From contig CAJULD010000059.1 in assembly GCA_910587505.1 (NCBI GenBank), positions 1 to 15,658 on the forward strand: DNA of 15,658 bases, given 5' to 3'. The translations under genes were made by a program, and so were the position numbers. Position 1 is the stretch's first letter. Every line of letters begins with the position of its first letter. This DNA is from an uncultured Oscillospiraceae bacterium (lineage in GTDB: Bacteria; Bacillota; Clostridia; Oscillospirales; Oscillospiraceae). This document shows, in pieces, positions 5,880 to 12,582 of this stretch. Below the pieces are notes generated by a model. That model did no database searches. It had not been told where the DNA came from and was given only the letters and a program-made list of their open reading frames with translations.

Positions 5880-7042
5880 TCCGTTTCTTTGCCCGGCGCT
5901 TCATCCGGGACTATGAGAATACTGCCAGCCCGGCGGTGCGCCGGGGATACGGGGTCCTCTGCGGCTGTATGGGGGTGGCGCTGAATCTGCTGCTGTTTGC
6001 CGGAAAGCTGCTGGCGGGGACCGTCAGCCGGTCCATTGCCGTCACGGCCGACGCGGTGAACAATCTCTCCGACGCTGGGTCCTCCGTGGTGACGCTGCTT
6101 GGCTTCAAACTGGCGGCCCAGGCGCCGGACCGGGACCATCCCTTCGGCCACGGCAGGATGGAGTACGTCTCCGGCCTGGTGGTGTCCATGATTATCCTGC
6201 TGATGGGCGTGGAGCTGGGGAAGACGTCCGTGGAAAAGGTTCTGCATCCCCAGCCGGTGGATTTCCGTCCGGCGGTGGCGGCGGTGCTGTGCGCGTCCGT
6301 GCTGGTGAAGCTGTATATGGCCTTCTATAATCGCGCCGTGGGGAAAAGGATATCCTCGGCGGCTGTGGAGGCCGCCGCCGTTGACAGCCTCAGCGACTGT
6401 CTGGCCACGTCGGCGGTACTGCTGGGCATGCTGGCGGGGCATTTCTGGAATGTGCAGATCGACGGCTGGTGCGGCGCGGCGGTGGCCGCGTTCATCCTCT
6501 GGTCCGGGTTCCGGGCGGCCAGGGAGACCATCGGCCCCCTGCTGGGGCAGCCGCCGTCCCCGGAGTTTGTGGGGCGGATCCGGGAGCTGGTTCGGGCCCG
6601 GCCGGAAATCATTGGTATGCACGATCTCATTGTCCACGATTACGGGCCCGGCCGGCGGATTCTGTCCCTTCACGCGGAGGTGCCCGCCAGCGGGGACGTG
6701 CTGGAGCTCCACGACGTGGTGGACGGCCTGGAGCGGCAGCTCAACGAGGAGCTGGGCTGTCTGGCCACCATCCATATGGACCCGGTGGTCAATGACGGCG
6801 GCCGGACGGAAGAGGCCCGTGAGCGGGTAAGCGCTCTGGTGCGCGTAATCGATCCGGGCATTACCATCCACGATTTCCGGATGATTCCGGGACCCACCCA
6901 TACCAGACTGATTTTCGACGCGGAGGTGCCCTATCAGTGCCCGCTGCCGGATCAGGAGGTGCGCCGGAGGGTGCAGGAGGCCGTCCGGGCCCTGGACGGC
7001 AGCTGGTCGGCGGTGGTGGAGATCGAGAAAAGCTATGTGTGA
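5876..7042 (+). CDS. cation diffusion facilitator (CDF) metal/H+ antiporter with duplicated C-terminal domain
   Basis: A 388-aa CDF transporter that exports a divalent metal against protons. The transmembrane domain (about 25-220) has TM2 ADAVNNLSD, with N62 and D66 at the metal-site positions, and the HPFGHGRMEYVSG loop at 88-100. TM5 has VDSLSD, giving D170 and D174. The resulting Asn-Asp/Asp-Asp quartet differs from the zinc-type sets (Asp/His-Asp plus His-Asp) and, from memory of the family, resembles Mn-exporting MntE-like members. The cytosolic C-terminal domain (about 230-300) is followed by a second similar segment: GMHDLIVHDYG...LHAEVP (247-270) and TIHDFRMIPG...FDAEVP (330-352). GAGGT lies 5 nt before the ATG, and the start overlaps the antiporter stop. 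It is longer than the roughly 300-aa minimal CDF because of the duplicated tail. Confidence 0.92.
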   Translation: MIRFFARRFIRDYENTASPAVRRGYGVLCGCMGVALNLLLFAGKLLAGTVSRSIAVTADAVNNLSDAGSSVVTLLGFKLAAQAPDRDHPFGHGRMEYVSGLVVSMIILLMGVELGKTSVEKVLHPQPVDFRPAVAAVLCASVLVKLYMAFYNRAVGKRISSAAVEAAAVDSLSDCLATSAVLLGMLAGHFWNVQIDGWCGAAVAAFILWSGFRAARETIGPLLGQPPSPEFVGRIRELVRARPEIIGMHDLIVHDYGPGRRILSLHAEVPASGDVLELHDVVDGLERQLNEELGCLATIHMDPVVNDGGRTEEARERVSALVRVIDPGITIHDFRMIPGPTHTRLIFDAEVPYQCPLPDQEVRRRVQEAVRALDGSWSAVVEIEKSYV

Positions 7043-7141
7043 ACAGGAGATACCGGTTTTACCTCTTTGCTGAATAAATAGAAAGAACTTTAGGAATGAT
7101 ACCTGATTTTTCGCAGGAACTCCCCGGAGGTCCCTGCGGCG

Positions 7142-8035
7142 ATGAGGCGGGTGGCTGCTATGACGTATATGGAACCGGCTTATGCAAAATTGAATCTCTC
7201 TCTGGACATTCTGGGCAGGCGTCCGGACGGCTATCACGAGCTGCGGATGGTTATGCAGTCCATTGATCTGGCGGACCAGGTCGCCGTTTCCGTGACGGCG
7301 GAAGCCGGACGGCGGGTAACGACGGATCTTCCCTACCTTCCCAGGGACGAGGGAAACATTGCCGCCAGGGCGGCGGCGCAGTTTTTTGCCTCGGCGGGCG
7401 TTGCTCCGGAGGGACTTGCCATCGACATCCGGAAGCGGATTCCCGTCTGCGCCGGCATGGCCGGCGGCAGCAGCGACGCCGCCGCGGTCCTGCGGGTCCT
7501 GCGGACAGCGTATGCTCCGCAGATGCCCCTGGACCGGCTGGAGGAGGCCGGCGCGCTGGTGGGCAGCGACGTACCCTACTGCATCCGGGGCGGCACGGCG
7601 CTGGCCGAAGGGAGAGGAGAGCGGCTGAGAGGCCTCCCGCCTCTGCCACCCTGCTGGATCGTGGTCTGCAAGCCGGCCTGCTCCCTCTCCACCCCGGAGC
7701 TGTTCTCCCTGGTGCAGGTAAAAAAGCTGCGCTGTCATCCCAACACGGCGGAGCTTCTGACGGCGCTGGAGGAGCAGGACCTGGAGGGCGTCGCCCGCCG
7801 GATGTACAACGTATTCGAGGACGTTCTTCCCCGGCGGTACGGGGAGGTCTTCTCCATCAAGAGCGAGCTGCTGGGGCTGGGAGCTCTGGGAGCATCCATG
7901 ACCGGCAGCGGTCCGACGGTGTTCGGCGTTTTTTCGGACAGGGCCGCCGCCGCCCGCGCGGCGGAAGCGATGTCCGGGCAGTACCCGGCGGTATTTCTGT
8001 GCCGGCCTGTGGAATATGCGGAGCGCCGGGGATGA
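7142..8035 (+). CDS. ispE: 4-diphosphocytidyl-2-C-methyl-D-erythritol kinase
   Basis: GHMP kinase of the non-mevalonate (MEP) isoprenoid pathway; it phosphorylates the 2-hydroxyl of CDP-ME with ATP in the cytoplasm. At 297 aa it is of normal length. The N-terminus has AYAKLNLSLDILGRRPDGYHEL (catalytic Lys16). The glycine-rich ATP loop is PVCAGMAGGSSDAA (101-114), with Met-Ala where Leu-Gly is usual. GSDVPY (141-146) carries the catalytic Asp143, and the C-terminal GHMP motif MTGSGPTVFGVF is present. I chose the ATG at 7142 because GGAGGT ends 10 nt before it; an in-frame ATG at 7160 has no good ribosome site but would match the usual N-terminus more closely. The 99 nt between the CDF gene and this one show no clear terminator or promoter. 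Confidence 0.97.
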   Translation: MRRVAAMTYMEPAYAKLNLSLDILGRRPDGYHELRMVMQSIDLADQVAVSVTAEAGRRVTTDLPYLPRDEGNIAARAAAQFFASAGVAPEGLAIDIRKRIPVCAGMAGGSSDAAAVLRVLRTAYAPQMPLDRLEEAGALVGSDVPYCIRGGTALAEGRGERLRGLPPLPPCWIVVCKPACSLSTPELFSLVQVKKLRCHPNTAELLTALEEQDLEGVARRMYNVFEDVLPRRYGEVFSIKSELLGLGALGASMTGSGPTVFGVFSDRAAAARAAEAMSGQYPAVFLCRPVEYAERRG

Positions 8036-8116
8036 TCCGCCGGGCTTCAGGCTGTCCGGCCATATACCTCCCGGCTCCGTTTCCCTGCCGCTCCGGCCAG
8101 CCTCTTAAAATGCGGC

Positions 8117-8145
8117 TTGCCACCGGTGCGGTTTTGAAATATAAT
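8117..8145 (+). promoter_or_regulatory. near-consensus sigma-A promoter for the PilZ gene
   Basis: TTGCCA (8117-8122), a 17-nt spacer and a perfect TATAAT (8140-8145). This is the strongest promoter visible in the window. Transcription is expected near 8152, leaving a leader of about 30 nt with GGGAGGT (8171-8177). Confidence 0.8.
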
Positions 8146-8182
8146 ATCCTTAATACACTTCATCATCTCAGGGAGGTACAGA

Positions 8183-8866
8183 ATGGGATTTCTTGATTTG
8201 TTTCGGAAGCGGGCCGAAACGGAAAAACCGGAAAAGGAGCAGACGCCGGACATTGACATCTACTCCGGAATGCGGGTGGAAGTAACGGATTTCAGCGGGC
8301 AGCTGCTTTTCGTCGCCAAGCTGAGAGGGCTGCGGGGAAATACGGCGGAGCTGTATCAGTATTCGGAGGCCGCCCTTCCCGAGGATTCCGAGCCAACGCA
8401 CGTCCGTATCCGCGGCTATCACGATCACGAAAAAAAAGCGGTTTATATGGAGGGCGTCATCACGCCCAGACCCCAGCGGATCTGGCACGTGGAAGAGCTG
8501 GCGGTGGCCAGAATCGGAAATGACCGGGCGTTTTTCCGCCTGGATACCAATATTGACGCCTCCATCACTACCTTCGGCGGCATCGGCGCGGGCGAGAAGC
8601 CCTGCAAGCTGCTGAACATCAGCGTAGGCGGGGCAGGCATTTCCTCCGCCTATCCTTACCGGGAGGGGGACAGGTTCCTGCTGAAGGTCAAGCTGTTGGA
8701 GGACCGGGACATCTCCGCCATGTTCTGTCAGGTGCTGCGGGTCATTGACAGGGGAGAGTCTCAGTTTGAGTATGGCTGCCGCTTTCTGGAGCTGAACGAA
8801 GCCGATCAGGAGAAGATCACCCAGAATATTTTTGCTGTGCAGCGGAAACAGCGGAAGAGCATCTGA
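8183..8866 (+). CDS. PilZ-domain (YcgR-like) cyclic-di-GMP receptor protein
   Basis: A 227-aa soluble protein. The N-terminal part (about 27-100) is beta-rich, like the YcgR N-terminal domain. The C-terminal part is a PilZ domain: RAFFR (115-119) is the RxxxR c-di-GMP arm, NISVGG (145-150) corresponds to the (D/N)xSxxG motif with Asn in the first position, and YGCRF (197-201) matches the late YxxGxxF strand. Homologues bind c-di-GMP and act on flagella, adhesion or exopolysaccharide; no such genes are nearby, so the target is unknown. GGGAGGT lies 5 nt before the ATG. It has its own strong promoter and faces a minus-strand operon across a very long hairpin. Ligand binding is inferred from the motifs. 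Confidence 0.88.
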   Translation: MGFLDLFRKRAETEKPEKEQTPDIDIYSGMRVEVTDFSGQLLFVAKLRGLRGNTAELYQYSEAALPEDSEPTHVRIRGYHDHEKKAVYMEGVITPRPQRIWHVEELAVARIGNDRAFFRLDTNIDASITTFGGIGAGEKPCKLLNISVGGAGISSAYPYREGDRFLLKVKLLEDRDISAMFCQVLRVIDRGESQFEYGCRFLELNEADQEKITQNIFAVQRKQRKSI

Positions 8867-8909
8867 AAGCATGCACATTTTTTTCAGGTCCCTTCAGAGG
8901 CTGCTTTGA

Positions 8910-8992
8910 GAAGCTGTGTTTATAACCGTGGATGCCGGATGGACGGGAGAAATCCTCGTCCATCCGGCATCCACGGTTATGAATACAGTTTT
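8910..8992. terminator. very long hairpin between convergent genes, probably a bidirectional terminator
   Basis: Perfect 24-bp arms at 8922-8945 and 8957-8980. The stem closes further with GGA/TCC around a GAAA tetraloop (8946-8955, one bulged T). Outside the perfect arms, pairing continues with G-U wobbles to about 8910 and 8992, giving roughly 38 base pairs. Its position between convergent genes favours termination, but neither side has a tight U-tract and the stem is much longer than typical, so it may be a repeat or transposon remnant. Confidence 0.65.
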
Positions 8993-8996
8993 CAGA

Positions 8997-9338
8997 TTAC
9001 AGAAATACAATCAGCAGGGTGACCGCAAGGCCCAGCGCAAGCCAGAAGCATACGTCCGCCTTTCGGCTGCCGCGCCGCTCCATGAGGGTCTGGTGGGAAA
9101 CCATCCCCAGCACGAACAGGAGCATTGCCAGAAAAATATATCCCAGCATACCGGCCCATGCCTGAAGGAGCTCCTGCAGACCGTACCGGGAAAAATACCC
9201 GGTCTTCCAGCACAGTCCCGCCGTGGCAAACACCACGCCGCTGAGCAGCGAGCGGGTAAACACGCCGCCGGAGCCGTTTTGCGGCTGGTCCGGTTCCTTC
9301 TCCAGCGCGTCCTTCCAGTTTTGAAAGAGATGCTTCAT
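8997..9338 (-). CDS. small three-TM membrane protein, YjiH-operon partner of unknown function
   Basis: I do not recognise the family. The 113-aa product has a short polar N-terminus rich in charged residues (1-25) and three hydrophobic segments at about 27-45, 62-81 and 94-113, ending VTLLIVFL at the C-terminus. The start was set to the ATG at 9338 because AGGAGG (9353-9348) is 9 nt upstream; an in-frame ATG at 9347 directly abuts that ribosome site and cannot use it. The gene lies 35 nt downstream of the YjiH-like gene on the same strand and is very likely co-transcribed. It could be an accessory subunit of that transporter-like protein. The long hairpin at 8910-8992 begins just past its stop. 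Confidence 0.75.
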   Translation of the reverse strand: MKHLFQNWKDALEKEPDQPQNGSGGVFTRSLLSGVVFATAGLCWKTGYFSRYGLQELLQAWAGMLGYIFLAMLLFVLGMVSHQTLMERRGSRKADVCFWLALGLAVTLLIVFL

Positions 9339-9373
9339 TGCCGTCATCCTCCTGATTTTTCATGGGACCGCGG

Positions 9374-10711
9374 TCAGCGGAACAGCAGCTGGCAGGCCAG
9401 ACCGTACACAATGATGGTCAGATACGCCCTCTCAAAATAGACCAGCAGGAAGTCCCGCAGCTTGATGGTGATCTTCGTGGAGTAGAGAGAGGACATAAAG
9501 CTTCCGAAGAAGCAGAGGACGACCATGACATATCCCACGCCGAACACCTTCGTGGCCAGGGTGGCGCCCGCCGCCGTGATGATCCCGGTCTGGGAGGCGA
9601 TGGTGGAAACGGTGCCCAGACCCATCATGGGAGCAATGATGTCCGCCTGCATGCCCAGCACCTTGAGCACGGGCCAGAAGATATAGCCCAGCAGCGTGAA
9701 AATGGGCGTATAGTAGTTGATAAGGCCAAAGAACACGATGGTTCCCACGCCCACAAAGCAGACGCTGGACACCGAGGGGAACGCGTTGCAGAAGGTTTTG
9801 CAGTTCTGGAGGACCGGCGTCTTGGCGGAGTTTTTCTGGCAGGTCTCCACGCCGGTGTTGAAGGCGATCAGGAAAAGGTTGCCCTTTTCGTACACCTCGG
9901 GGCTGGGCTCCACGCCCTCATAATACTCATCGGGATACCTGCTCAGAGGCGGAATATGGGCCACAACGGAAGTCACGATGAGCACGCAGGTCAGAATCAG
10001 GGCGCAGATCAGCGGGAACCTGTCCGTCACCTCGGCGGTGCTGCACAAAGAGAGGATCAGACCGATGGAGGGCGTGGAAAAGCCCAGCGCCATGACCAGC
10101 GCTTCCCGGTGGGTCACGCGGCCGGTGGTATAGTACATGTTGGCCTGTACATGTCCCACCGTGAAGTTGCCCAGGAAGGCGCTGACGATGATGACCGCCA
10201 CCCGCCCGGGGACCGCCCAGATCGCCCGGCAGAAGGGCTGCACAAACACGCCCACGGCCTCGGGAAGTCCGTAGTCCGTCAGGAACGGAATAAAGAACAT
10301 GATGACCATGATCTGAATGAACATCTTGCCCATCAGGGAGTACGCGCCGCTGAGGGTGGAATTGACCTCGAAGAGGGGCGGGCAGATCCTGAAGAAGGCC
10401 AGTATGATGAGGACAAAGGCCATCACGCCCATCAGGTCAAAGAAGAAGGCCAGCTTGTTCTTTGCGGCGGTTTTCCAGAATTTCTTCTTGAAAACGGTAA
10501 AATAGATCAGCAGCGCGGAGCCGAAGATACTGACCTCCAGATAGTTGTTTCCCTTCAGCCAGGTGGTGAAAAGATTGTTGATATAGTCGATAGGAAGAAC
10601 GGGGCTCCCTCCCAGGGGGAACTTGATAAAGAAGACGCAGATGCCGATAACGGAACAGATCAGGAACCGTGCAATCGCGACTGAGCGGGAAATGACTTTC
10701 GTGTTCTCCAT
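9374..10711 (-). CDS. YjiH-family membrane protein with nucleoside-recognition (Gate) domain
   Basis: A 445-aa polytopic inner-membrane protein that I place in the YjiH family (Gate/nucleoside-recognition superfamily), whose transport substrate is not established. It has about ten hydrophobic segments. Visible features are the N-terminal FLICSVIGICVFFIKFP-like segment, a long soluble loop with PPLSRYPDEYYEGVEPSPEVY near residue 255-275, and late Gly-rich helices (GTVSTIASQTGIITAAGATLATKVFG). The start is supported by AAGGGAG 6 nt upstream of the ATG on the minus strand. It is followed by the three-TM protein and preceded, 400 nt away, by an FAD-dependent oxidoreductase. No clear sigma-A promoter was found directly upstream, so it may depend on an activator or be read through from the oxidoreductase gene. 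E. coli YjiH is shorter and paired with YjiG, so functional transfer is weak. Confidence 0.82.
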   Translation of the reverse strand: MENTKVISRSVAIARFLICSVIGICVFFIKFPLGGSPVLPIDYINNLFTTWLKGNNYLEVSIFGSALLIYFTVFKKKFWKTAAKNKLAFFFDLMGVMAFVLIILAFFRICPPLFEVNSTLSGAYSLMGKMFIQIMVIMFFIPFLTDYGLPEAVGVFVQPFCRAIWAVPGRVAVIIVSAFLGNFTVGHVQANMYYTTGRVTHREALVMALGFSTPSIGLILSLCSTAEVTDRFPLICALILTCVLIVTSVVAHIPPLSRYPDEYYEGVEPSPEVYEKGNLFLIAFNTGVETCQKNSAKTPVLQNCKTFCNAFPSVSSVCFVGVGTIVFFGLINYYTPIFTLLGYIFWPVLKVLGMQADIIAPMMGLGTVSTIASQTGIITAAGATLATKVFGVGYVMVVLCFFGSFMSSLYSTKITIKLRDFLLVYFERAYLTIIVYGLACQLLFR

Positions 10712-10779
10712 GATACTCTCCCTTCCTTAGAGCATATCTCTGAATTGCCCGCGCACAGCTTGCCTGTATTATTTCAGCC

Positions 10780-10830
10780 GCTTTGCCCGCCGCCGCAAAC
10801 GGCGGCAACCGCAAAAAATCTGCTGCGCAA
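10780..10830 (+). repeat. dispersed palindromic intergenic repeat, family A, copy 2
   Basis: Stem GCCGCCG (10789-10795) and CGGCGGC (10800-10806) with a CAAA loop, preceded by CTTTGCC and followed by AACCGCAAAAAAT. The ordered blocks CTTTGCC, GCCGC, ACGGCGGCAA and CGCAAAA are shared with the reverse complement of 2350-2395. An A-tract, not a T-tract, follows the stem. Confidence 0.5.
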
Positions 10831-11013
10831 TCTGTACGCGCCTGATTTCCGGATAAACTCCTGTTTTGTCTTGTTGTAATGAATACTGTGTACGGCCCAA
10901 AAAGGCAACACTTACCACGCCCCCAGGCGTCCGCTTTTAAAAAAGCGGATTCTCCTGCGGTTCAGACTTCCCGTGCAATCCTTCCGGAAGCTCTTACGGG
11001 GCGGAATATTGAA

Positions 11014-11095
11014 TTTCTGAAGTTCCTTTTTCCCCGCTTTTTTCAGTAAAAAGCAGGATAAGCTCCTTTTGGTACTTTTTCAGGAAAAAGTATGG
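11014..11095 (-). repeat. gene-3'-end repeat, family B, copy 1 (long form)
   Basis: Read on the minus strand it begins about 15 nt after the oxidoreductase stop with CCATACTTTTTCCTGAAA (11095-11078), an exact match to 13443-13460. About 35 nt further on it has a second block (CTGAAAAAAGCGGGGAAAAA, then GG and TTCAGAA) similar to 13455-13487. It contains the dyad TACTTTTTC/GAAAAAGTA (11073-11081 and 11084-11092) and may act in transcription termination or RNA processing. Confidence 0.65.
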
Positions 11096-11109
11096 ATGCT
11101 TATAAGGTA

Positions 11110-12420
11110 TCAGTGATACGACAGCGCGTCCGCCTTAATCAGGGGATCGGCCATATATTTGGGGTTGTCGGTAGTGTTCCGGTTTTTATTGCCCTTCATG
11201 TATGCGGGGATGTGAATGAGAACGCCGGTCTTCTCCAGACGCTCCTGAAGCGCCGGCAGGTTCACCTCCTGAAGGGCGACTCCCTGCTCCAGCGCCAGGG
11301 CGGCGGCGGTTCCGGCGGCCTGCCCGGTGAAGACGCAGGCCGGAATCAGCCGCATCATCTCCCATCCCGCGCCTCCGGCGGCAATGATGCGCCCGGCGGC
11401 GGCGATGTTTTCCAGCTTCGGGTCCAGAAGGGATCCGTAGGGCAGCTCATAGACCGGCGCGGGACAGGCCAGCGCGGAACAAACGCAGCCCACGGAATCC
11501 TCCCGGAACTGATCCGCCGCGTTCATGTCCAGCTCCTGCATGCCGAGAATCCGCCGGGTCATGCGGAACTGCGCCATGTACGGCATGGAGATCATGGCAT
11601 AATCCGGCGCGTCGTTCTGGTCCAGATAGTCGCGGGCCAGCTTGCGGCTGACGCTGAGATAGCCGTTGACGCCGTCGATGGTGGTGCCGTAGAAGTGGGG
11701 CAGCTCGCTGTTGGTATTGTCCACGTCGGGGCGGAGCCCCAGCCAGCGCATACGCAGGGTGTTAATAATCTTCCCGCTTTCCAGACCGGCGCGCATCACG
11801 TCGGGCCGCAGCTCGTAGCACCAGTGGGAGACGATGCTCTTCTGCTCCTCGCAGGCGGCCCCGGCGCGATAGAACACGTCGGCGTCTCCGGAGGCGTCCA
11901 CCACCATGCCGGTCATCAGAGCCACCCTGCCCTGCTTGGTCTCCAGAATGATGCCCCGGCAGCGGGAACCGTCCATGATGGGCTGGGAGAACACCGCGTC
12001 GTAAATCACCGTGATCCCCTCCTGCTCCATGATCTCATCCAGCGAGAACACGGCGGCAGGGATGTTGAAATGGGTCCGGTACCGGGCGGAGGGCTTCTCC
12101 ACCTGCATAACGCCCTTTTTCCATTCCGGCGCCAGGGTGTTGTAGCTGCGCTTGATGCACACGTGGAGCAGCTCCTCGGCCAGACCGCCGAAGACCTTGT
12201 TGCCCACGCCGTCGTCCAGGGGCAGATACACGCAGATATGGCCCAGAGTGGCCAGGCCGCCCAGGATGCAGCTTTTCTCTACCAGCGTGACCTTTTTCCC
12301 GTTCCGGGCGGCGGCAATGGCGGCGCTGATGCCGGCGACACCGCCGCCCACCACGGCGACGTCCGTAGTGCCATAGACCGGGACAGGCTCCTGCTGCACG
12401 CAAATGGTTTCCTGTGTCAT
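11110..12420 (-). CDS. FAD-dependent oxidoreductase
   Basis: A 436-aa flavoprotein of the FAD_oxidored type (PF12831-like by pattern). The dinucleotide-binding fold starts at VAVVGGGVAGISAA (21-34), followed by VTLVEKSCILGGLATLG (44-60), the GG(L)AT element typical of this group. VVDASGDADVFYRAGA in the middle matches the second FAD motif, and the C-terminus has AAAGRIIAAGGAGWEMMR and TGQAAGTAAALALEQG. Members oxidise diverse organic substrates; the substrate here is unknown. GAGGTG lies 7 nt before the ATG. It is divergent from a LysR regulator with overlapping promoters, and upstream of a YjiH-like membrane protein, which suggests a regulated uptake and oxidation module. No signal peptide is seen, so it is probably cytoplasmic. 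Confidence 0.9.
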   Translation of the reverse strand: MTQETICVQQEPVPVYGTTDVAVVGGGVAGISAAIAAARNGKKVTLVEKSCILGGLATLGHICVYLPLDDGVGNKVFGGLAEELLHVCIKRSYNTLAPEWKKGVMQVEKPSARYRTHFNIPAAVFSLDEIMEQEGITVIYDAVFSQPIMDGSRCRGIILETKQGRVALMTGMVVDASGDADVFYRAGAACEEQKSIVSHWCYELRPDVMRAGLESGKIINTLRMRWLGLRPDVDNTNSELPHFYGTTIDGVNGYLSVSRKLARDYLDQNDAPDYAMISMPYMAQFRMTRRILGMQELDMNAADQFREDSVGCVCSALACPAPVYELPYGSLLDPKLENIAAAGRIIAAGGAGWEMMRLIPACVFTGQAAGTAAALALEQGVALQEVNLPALQERLEKTGVLIHIPAYMKGNKNRNTTDNPKYMADPLIKADALSYH

Positions 12421-12483
12421 TATGCTTCACCTCATTTTCGTTTTGATGGAAAGAAGAAGATATTGCGGCCACAATCTCCTGAT

Positions 12484-12513
12484 ATAACAAAATTACCATA
12501 AATGTATTGACAA
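12484..12513 (-). promoter_or_regulatory. putative promoter of the FAD-dependent oxidoreductase gene
   Basis: On the minus strand, TTGTCA (12513-12508), an 18-nt spacer and TGTTAT (12489-12484). The -10 is weak (four of six), as expected for an activator-dependent promoter. Its -35 box overlaps that of the divergent LysR promoter by five bases. The expected start is near 12477. Confidence 0.5.
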
Positions 12514-12536
12514 GAAAAGCGAAAATATGGCATAAT
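12507..12536 (+). promoter_or_regulatory. sigma-A promoter of the LysR-type regulator gene
   Basis: TTGACA (12507-12512, perfect), an 18-nt spacer and CATAAT (12531-12536, five of six). The predicted start, about 12543, lies inside the dyad at 12541-12555, which would allow autorepression. Confidence 0.75.
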
Positions 12537-12540
12537 TGAT

Positions 12541-12555
12541 ATTCCACAGTGGAAT
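12541..12555. promoter_or_regulatory. LysR-type regulator binding site (T-N11-A dyad)
   Basis: ATTCCAC-A-GTGGAAT is a perfect 7-bp dyad around one base and contains the T-N11-A core (T12542 and A12554). It is centred about 70 bp upstream of the predicted oxidoreductase start, where LysR recognition sites usually lie, and overlaps the predicted LysR start. Confidence 0.7.
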
Positions 12556-12582
12556 GGAGGCAGCCATACGGGAGGAGGCATC

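Larger units (their letters stand above)
10712..11109. other. 398-nt non-coding stretch carrying repeats and hairpins
   Basis: This gap between the oxidoreductase gene and the YjiH-like gene has no credible coding frame. It holds the YjiH ribosome site, repeat family A copy 2 (10780-10830), an A/T-rich hairpin (10930-10949: TCCGCTTTT pairing with AAAAGCGGA) and repeat family B copy 1 (11014-11095). The rest, about 10830-11010, is unassigned and may be part of a longer dispersed intergenic element. No consensus sigma-A promoter for the YjiH-like gene stands out. Confidence 0.6.

Noticed and set aside
7043..7141. Promoter or terminator between the CDF gene and ispE
   Set aside because: AT-rich stretch inspected on both strands; no box pair with correct spacing and no convincing stem.
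4329..7738. Long minus-strand frames opposite the NhaC, CDF and ispE genes
   Set aside because: Low-complexity His/Arg/Gln/Pro-rich translations antisense to well-supported genes; products of GC-biased third codon positions.
9362..10684. Plus-strand frame of 440 aa opposite the YjiH-like gene
   Set aside because: The translation is hydrophilic and His/Gly/Asp-rich without motifs, while the minus strand gives a clean multi-TM family protein with a ribosome site.
11092..12501. Plus-strand frame of 469 aa opposite the FAD-dependent oxidoreductase
   Set aside because: No family motif; the minus strand shows clear FAD-binding motifs and initiation signals.
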